Assembly (NCBI GenBank): GCA_023053575.1
Contig: JAKZAP010000014.1
Location: 11,062,938 to 11,126,937, forward strand
Direction: 5' to 3'
Source: Branchinecta lynchi
Lineage: Eukaryota > Arthropoda > Branchiopoda > Anostraca > Branchinectidae
DNA: 64,000 nucleotides
This document shows, one piece after another, positions 36,001 to 45,000 of this stretch. The position numbers and the translations under genes are program-made. The notes beneath the pieces were generated by a model that saw only the letters and a program-made list of their open reading frames with translations, was not told where the DNA came from and ran no database searches. Numbering within the stretch: the stretch's first letter is position 1; each line of letters starts with the position of its first letter.

Positions 36001-39000
36001 TACGCAACGGGTACAAACGATACGGTAATGTAAAACAATAAGGTAGATGTGTAATAATTAATAGTGTCATCTATGGTATTTTAATCCTGAAACGTTACGG
36101 ATAGCCTTCTTCCGATATTGTTTTGTTGTTGGTTTTACAACGCTAAAGAACAGCTTTTGATTATGTGATTATTCTTTTTAGAACATACCGTTTTAAAAGC
36201 TTCGATAAGTTGACAATTTCAGCATTTAACCGACAGCGAACAAACAAAACCAAAGTGTTGCTCTCGCAACACTTTAGTCGGCGAAGCCGGACAAAGGTTG
36301 CCGCAACACTTCACGTTGCCCGGGCAACGTAGGTCTAGTTTATTTTGGGGTGGGGGGGGGAGTGCCCGCGTGTCGGACCAAGAAGTACAGAAAAGGCATA
36401 GGTCAGAGATTAAAGTCTATACAAAACTATTATTTTCGTACGTTTGGGGGAGGGGGTGGAACCCCTAATTACTATGTAGAACACACACACTAGCGTATCG
36501 TTTCTGAGGACCTTCACTACCTGATAGCCAGCCTAACAGATCGGGATGAATAGAAATCTATGTTACTTCCAGGGTATCCAGGAATTTATTTTGGGGTGGG
36601 GGGGGGGAGTGCCCGCGTGTCGGACCAAGAAGTACAGAAAAGGCATAGGTCAGAGATTAAAGCCTATACAAAACTATTATTTTCGTACGTTTGGGGGAGG
36701 GGGTGGAACCCCTAATTCCCCCCTGCATACGGCCCTGCTTACTTCCCATTGAGGAGCGTAAGACAGTTGTGTTCAAGCAAAGATAATAGGTCTCGTCTTG
36801 TGTTTAAAAGTGCTCAACCCAAAAAGTGTTTAAACAAGAGGATTAACGGTGAAATAACATAGGATGCTTACAATTACAGCCTTTCCTTTTTCAGACAACT
36901 TACCAATCGACCTTTCTAACGCGACAAGCCGCTACGTTTTTGAAGACGATAAAGATATAAAAAACGCCGTCCTGAAGATTGAGAACCTGGTTGAATCTGA
37001 TGAGGGAGATTACGCCTGTTTCGGTGAATCCGTCGCTGGTACTGCCAATAGTACTGTCTTGGTTCGTGTTAAGGGTAAGTTTTAACCAGAAGATACAATT
37101 TACTTTGGAGATAAGAGCGCAGGAACTTGACCGACGCGTAAAAACTCCCACTGTCGGGAGAGGCGCGTAAAGCAAGTTCGCTGATTGGAAAAATTTTTCT
37201 TTAAAATTAGAACAGGGAACCAAACTTATTTTGGTTCCAAATGGAACCAAACTTAGGAAGAACATCAGGGGTCACAAAAAAAAAGCTGATGAAGAGGCCA
37301 GTACTCAAGCGGCAAGCACAGACCAGAGCAACATAAAACCAGGGAGTAGAGCCAAGACTTGACGAAATTGACACACTAGAATAGCAGCGATACTATCGCC
37401 ACTAGCAACAGAGAACATCCCTAACGAAACTCAGTCAGTCGTTAACCAGCGCTGGCTCTGATAACTTCATATTCTGAGCCTTGCATAAAAAATGATACAG
37501 CCTATATTGTTTCCTTGGTGGTTTCCTTTGCTTTGCTAGAAATTTCTAAACCCGCAAGTTTGTCTCGCTTTAAATGTCGCAAGCGTAGTGGGCAAAGGTC
37601 TTGGAACTACTCTCTAGTGTTATTTTGCTCTGGCGCAGAGATCCTACTCGCCTGCAATTGCGAATTTACAGGCCAAGTCGGATGACCTCCACTTATAGGA
37701 TTGGCAACTTCCCGGACTTTGAAACATCTCTTAAGGCCTTTTTCCGCGACACAGTTGTGGGTCACACACTTCTGAGTGTTTGTCGCGGAAACCCGATTGT
37801 TTGCCACACAGTCGAGCCACTAGTTGAAACTCGCGGAAACGCCGTTTTGTCTTATTTTTTGTGGCGGTAATTTCAAATATTGGAATTTCCCTCCAGAATC
37901 GAGCCACAAAATCGACAATTACCTCACCAGTTGTTTGTCAAATTTGAGCCACAAAGCTAGCCACGAAAATCTTGTTGGTCGCCGAAACACACTTGTGGGC
38001 CGCACGAAAGACCTTGGAAACACTCCTTTAGAGCCACAGTCGACCCACAAACTGTTTGCGGGAGCACCGAAAAACGCCTTTAGTGATATATTTCCGTACT
38101 CTCCCATTCAGCGGGCTTCAGAGGGAGATAGGAGTTTATTGTAATCAAATAATAGAACACCTCCCTTTGACAACCACACTAGGAAGTAAATCTTGTCCAA
38201 GCCGGTGGCAAAAATTACAATACACCAAGACAGAATAAGATACTGAACAAAGAGTCAGCTTCTAGTTTCCTAGTCGAGCCCACAGATCATACCTCCCCCC
38301 CCCCCAAAAAAAAAATCGAACGAATAAAGGCGTATTCTCGCCGTTCCCCGAGGATCGCATCGTCCCCAACCGGGGCGCTATAATCGTAAAGCTTTGGGAA
38401 ATTTGTACAACACCTTCTGTGCTCCTTCTGTACTATTTGGTTCTGGCGTCACTCATGTTCTGCGAAAGAAGGAGATTAAAAAGATGAGATCATAATCTTA
38501 AATATGCAAAGCACCTGCTCCACTTGTAGAAATTATGTCATAACCATACATTGACGGAGAAATTGAAGATGCAAGTGTTACCCTTTTGGATGTTCGCTTA
38601 TCGCTTTCCCAACCAGCGCACGACGTCGTCCACTGCTTCCTGACTGAAGATTGCAACTTAAGTGTCTTTTTTTGTGTATTTTTTTTTCTTTATACTCCGC
38701 CTTTTCAAAATGGCGAGTCATAAATAAATTACTTACTAAATTACTTAAAGTTGTCCGTCGTCTGTAAGCATATATATTTTGTTCAAACTTGGTGTGAAGG
38801 TTCTTTGGGTCAAAGGACAGGTCAAGTTCGTAGATGGGCTCCGTAGATTGGTGGTGGGGGAGGGGGTTGAAATGAAGAGGCCAACAACAAAATATTTTTT
38901 AAAAGCTAATGAGATAGTCAATCTAGGGGTATGTGCTGAATTATTTTCTCACCAGAAAAATAGTTCGCCCGTGATCGGGCCAAAACCGGAAGATGTGCAT

Positions 39001-42000
39001 ACAGTAAAAGGGGTAATAAGACATGGTGAATCCGTATATGCAAATTATTTTCTCCTCGAATATATAGTTTGTCCGGAATCCGGCCAAGACCGGAAATTTG
39101 TTAAAAGTAAAGGTTTTACTTGAAGTTGATTAGGGGTTTGATATAGTGGTAAGTAGTCATGCTGAATCCATATATGCAAATTATTTTGTCCCCAAACATT
39201 CAGTTAGCCCGGAATCCGGCCAAAACTGGAAATTTTTTAGAAGTTAAAGTTTTACTTGAAGTTAATTAGACGTTCGATGCTGGGTTAAGGAGACATGCTG
39301 AATTCGTATATGCAAATTATTTTCTCCCCAGGCATACTGTTCGTCCGGAATCTGGCCTAAACCGGAAATCTGTTAAAAGTAAAGGTTTTACTTGAATTTT
39401 ATTACGGGGTCCGGTACTGAAGTAAGGAGACGTGCTGAATCCGTATATACAAAGTATTTTCTCTCTGGACATACAGTTCGCCCGGAATCCGGCCAAAACC
39501 GGAACATTGGTCGAAATTTTAAAGTTCTATCTAAAGTTGATTCGAGGTCCGATGAATGAATGAATTATTGCACGAAAAAAACCCTTGGGGTCATGGCAAC
39601 AAAACAAGACGAAAACACAACAAACTACAGAAATCTAGCCACGTTACGGATATCCCACATATTTGTACTTCCATTTTTTTCTAGTAGCCACTCCTCCCTA
39701 GTACCACCCCAAATAATTCAACCTTAAATCACTCAACCCTTCACATTCACACATAAAGTGGAACACATCCTCATCCATCTTTCCACACATCGGGCAGAAG
39801 TAAGTACCATTCCTTAACCTATTTTTTCCTATAAACCTTCTTTTCTCCCCAATAGCTGACCCCCCCCCCCCTTAAACTCACCATCCACTTTAAATCTACT
39901 CCCGACAACCCAGCTTTAAAATAAATTTCCTCCCCCTAAACATCTTTTGCCTTTGCATAGAACCGTAGAGACACCGACTCAGCCTTCCGACACTGCCAAT
40001 CCTGAATTTCCTGATCACGAAGGATTTGCTCCACCTTACGCGACACGTCACCATACTGTAAAGAAGTTCCAACGCCACCATTCCATAATTCAGACAGGCC
40101 GCATCTGTTAAGAATGTTCTTAATTTGATGAGGACAAGATTGATGGTCTTCATCGCACAGCGCCTCCAGGTAGGCTGCTTTAAGCAACCTCACTCGCGGT
40201 AATGAAATAATTTTCTCCCAGAAACTTACCATAGTAACCAATCTATCAGACCTAAGCGGAAACAAACCTAGATCACCTCTCAATACAATACTACTAAGAG
40301 ACTCACTAACCCCTATCCTCTTAATATTTTAAGCTGGACTACCTCCAACTTCGGTACATCCAGATAACCCCAAACTTCCGCAGCATAATGCATACTTGAT
40401 ACTATTTTAGTCCTAAATATACGCTTCTGGAACTTCATATTCTTAATATCCCGTAAGTGGCTCCTAAATACCATATTTGACAATCTTGGTCCCCTCAACA
40501 CACACTGATCCACATGCTTTCCAAACTTACCCTTCGACGTAAACTTAACCCCTAAATACACAAACTCTTCTTTCACTGATAGCTCCTTACCCTCAAAATA
40601 TACCCTGTCATGCACACCTAGAGCGTGTTCCATCTTACTTACCGTAGTTACTACGGATGACGTCACGAATTCCGGATTTTTGCCGTCAAGGCTGGAACGA
40701 TTTTTCTATTTTCCAGCAGGATTTCACGCCAGGGGTGAATCCGACCAATCACGTTACAGAGATGCGTAGTTACTACGCTCCCGAGCATGGTAAGCAAATA
40801 GTAACTATCAGTTACTATTCCGACAAGGTTGGAACGGTCAGCGTAGTAACTTTTCGTGAGGATGGAACGGAAATAGTAACTAATAGTAACTATTGTTAGA
40901 AGGGTGGAACACGCTCCTAGTGTTCCTCCCTTTCGGCAAACCAACTGTTTTATTCACGTTCAACCGCTTAGATTTAAGATACTCCTCCACCAAATTTAGT
41001 AACACCTGCAGGTTATCTCTAGTATCCGCCACCAAAACCACATCATCCGCGAATAATAGCATGCAAAGCCTGACGAAATCGACTGATACAAACGGAGCAT
41101 CCCTGGCGCTTAAAAAAACCTCCATATCGTTAATAAATAGGGAAAAAAGATTTTGAGATAAAGTATATCCTTGCTTCACACCTAGTTTAGAAGAAAAACT
41201 CCTTGAAATCTTGCCCGCCACCCTTACTACTAACCACACCCGGAAATACATCTCTAAAAACACACACACGAGTACTTGCGGCAAACCCATACTGAGCAGA
41301 CTTTCCTTCAATAACTGTCTATTTACATTATCGAACGCCCCCTTTAGGTCAAGAAAAGCTATAAAAAGCTTCCCTTTCCTTGGTTTAATATACTTTCTAA
41401 TCAAAATTTTTAATACAAAAATTTGGTCTAAAGGGGATAAAAAGACATATTGAATCCGTGTATAAAATTATTTTCTCGCAGGACAAAAGTTCGCTCGGAA
41501 TCCCGCCAAAACCAGAAAATTTGTGAAAATTTACAGTTTTGTTTGAAGTTGAGCCGTTTCGCCGTAAGTTTTCAAGGAAACACCACTTGACGTTTATGTT
41601 CATCATCAGACGGCTGATTAGTGATAAATAGTAAAATGCTTCAAGGAGCCTGACGATTCTGTACGAACCATTGGGCGCAATTTTTTTTTCGCGGACGGCG
41701 CAACAGTGCCTCCAGTCTACCACAAACCCCTGATTTTGGGAAAGCCTATGCCGAACGCCGGACATATCTAGCGTTTGGTATACCCTATGCCTAACGCTGG
41801 ATACACTATGACAAATGCTGGATACTTGAACCCAATAAAATATTGATGATTGAGTGAAGCTCAGAATTCAACCGATCAGAACTCATCTACAGCGCGGTAG
41901 GTCAGTTGTCAGGGTACCAACAGCTATCCAGCGTTTTGCATAGGGTATCCAACGTTAGGCATAGTCTATGCTAGACGCTAGATATACCCAGCGTTTGGCA

Positions 42001-45000
42001 TAGGGCATCCAAAAATCAAGGGTTTCTGGCTGACTGGTGTACTCTGTGGATTCTCGTTCGTTCTGGGGAACAACGTGATAGAGCTACGTCACATCGGACG
42101 TTATGCTTGGACATCCTGGCGTACAGTAGAGGTATGCTTATGTGAACGTCTGCTAACGGCGAAGAAAAAACTAAAACCCCAACCAGACATTTTTTTTACT
42201 ATGAATACTTGTAACAGTCACTCATGCTTTTGTCACATTTTGAATATTTTGCTAATCCACGGCTGAAAGTGACGCAACTGGCACCTGGTTTGGTTTTTAT
42301 AATTTGAAAAGTTTGCCACGAGGAACGCACCTTCAGTGGAGAAGACGGCGGTCCGAACCTGCAGATGCCTTCAAAACAGGAAGGACCTGTTTAGTAAATC
42401 CAAAGTCAAAGAAAGTTAATTGAGTTTCTACTTCAAGTTTGTGTCAGGATAACCCTGAAATAGTTAGCTGGTAGCTGGTATCAAGTTTGTTATTTTGCTT
42501 TTCCATTTTAATTTTTTAAAGGCAACTAACAAAGCCAAGGTAGTGGAACTGTTAAAAAAAAGTGTTCAAAAAGTATACCTCTACTGTAGCTTTTCTTGGT
42601 AAGCGTTAATGTAGTACCGTTTAGTAGTGCCTGTCCCCTTCCCTAGATTCTTAGACTCTCCTTGCAACCCTTCTATTGCACATAGTAGGTCGTTTGACCG
42701 AAACGTGCTCATAAGCTACCCAGTAAATTACCCCCCCCCCCCCACCTTTCCCTTGTGACAGGAGTAAAACTGACCTATTTCTTTCCCTCAGACAAGTGGG
42801 CCGCCCTCTACCCGTTCCTTGGCATTGTCGCTGAAGTTATCATCCTTGTCGCCATCATCTTCATTTACGAGAAGAGGCGGTCAAAGCAGAGGAAGGAAGA
42901 TAACGAGGATGACCAGGGCAAAGAGTAAGTAAAGTTAACTAGTTAAGTTTTTCAGTCTCTCACCCGCAGTCGTAGACGTGTAAGTACTCGGTCGTCTTCT
43001 TTTCTAGGCAGGAGCTTCGCGTCCTCCCCCCAATGTTGTCTGCCAGTCGGTAGAAAATAGAGTCGGCAAGCGCCGCGATTTTTCGTCATACGCCCCCCCC
43101 CCCCAATGTTGCCTGCCAGTCGGTAAAAAATAACCGAGTGGCAAGCCGCGATTTTTCGTCATAACAGTTAATTTTTGTTCATGAAAACAGTTGGCTTTTC
43201 TGAAAATCAGTTGATTTTTTTCTATCAGAACAGTCGTTTTTTCTGCAAAAGCAGTCGGTAAAAATTACCAGCCAATCGGTAAATGCCTTGCCCCCCCCCC
43301 CCCCCCCCCCAAACATTTTGGCTAGTAAAGCCCTGTTTCCAGACATAATTTAGGTAGGATCAAGCTCAAAGTTTTAGTCACAGTTTTTTGTTTTTCAGTA
43401 AAGGTTTAATAATGATAATGAAACAGTGCAGGAAATAACCAAAATCTCTTGCTTATTCTGCCTTTTTTTTATTGTCCCAAGCTCCATTATGGAATTATAA
43501 ACTTTTAATCCCCGCGTTTCGCCGTTCTTTAGTTTGTACTCACGGCTTTTTAGCGCTTTTCCGGCCTAGCCGAGTTTTGCCCGTCACGCAACGCAAACTT
43601 CGTCGAGAGCTTCAAGGTCCACCGACTACTCTTTCACACATAAGAATATGAGAAGATTCAGTGTAATGTTTTCATTATGGAACACATTGTAGACCATCAG
43701 GTGTATATTCTGTTTTGAGCTTCTTTTGTTTTCTTTGGATTGCCTACTTTTAAACCATGGTGCGTTCATTTTTCAGATGTATCGCGACCAGCCTAAAAGA
43801 GGAGATAGGATAATCTTTGTGAAGTTCGGAGTCGGATTGAAAGTGTCCTGACAGTATTTTCAAGTCAATCTGATTAGATGCCTGCATTATCGTCCTAGCA
43901 CATCTGGAAGTGTCGGAACTCGAGATCACCGAGTTATCCGATCATCGACAGACCGACGGAAAAGCTATGAGTAGCAAGCGCCATAAAAACTAGGGCATAC
44001 ATGGCTGACCCTACCCCTTTAAAACAAAAATCGGATAGAATGAAACCGGAATAATTAATATAAACTGATGATGAATATGAACAACAAAATCAGAATTAAA
44101 ATTACAATAGTTAATATGCACCCACAAGAGGTGAAAGCTCATATGGCACTTGTAAAGGTATTTATCATGTTTATCGGGTAGACTAGGCTCGTAGAAACTG
44201 TGCCCGAAATGGTCCGATCTGGGTGTAGCTTCTTGGATGGTAGGAGCAAGGGTGTCATGGAGTTTCTCGCCTCCCTCCAGTCCCCTGCGAACTCCTCAAA
44301 CAGTCATCGGATCCGGTTCGGACCACAAAATGTAAGATCAGAGACACGTCTTCTTGTCAATTGTCAAGTTTCGTTCGGATCAGATCACCGGTCCGAAAGC
44401 CATGCATGACAACATTCTGGATTCCCCGTTACTTCACTCCCCCAAAGATGGCCGTATCGGGGAAATTACTATTTCTGAGTCAATTTGGTACCAACCAAGT
44501 ATTAGATATTCCATCATCAAGTCATTGATATGCCTTAATCAATACTCCGACCAATTTTCACCATCCTGGCACATCTGGAAGTACCCATAACTCGCTATTA
44601 GCGGGATTCCAGGAAACCCCTTCCAGCTCTTCCCACAGTGTCCCGACCGGGTCCAGTTCTGACAATAACTTAACAAGGGCTTCTGCTTCCCTTCTCACCA
44701 AATTCCATCCCTATTCTCTCGACTGTAGGCGTTTCACAAGATTTCCGGTGCCCCTACCCCTCAAGCTGTAGCGGTGGTGCCATCTGCACCCCACACTGTG
44801 TACTTCAGTCGCTGGTAGGTAGCGTTATTCCCCTTCCCTTTACTATTTTATATCTGTTTTCCTGTTTATAGTGTCACCTCTTGAAGTATTGTTAACCCTG
44901 TGATCACTATGACTAATTCCTGTACTGAATTAGTCATGTACTGTGGTTACTGCGCTATTTCCCACTTCTTAAGTGCGTAAATAAAATGTCGTCATGATTC

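Larger units (their letters stand above)
38747..41560 (+). mobile_element. Family A element 6, interrupted by a LINE
   Basis: Left part 38747-39556 (about 5-6 units) and right part 41421-41560 (GGTCTAAAGGGGATAAAAAG ... CGGAATCCCGCCAAAACC) are continuous when the LINE between them is ignored. Basigin intron 6. Confidence 0.75.

Noticed and set aside
43778..43812. Possible basigin alternative tail after TTTTTCAG (ECIATSLKEEIG)
   Set aside because: No family resemblance; the acceptor alone is not enough evidence.
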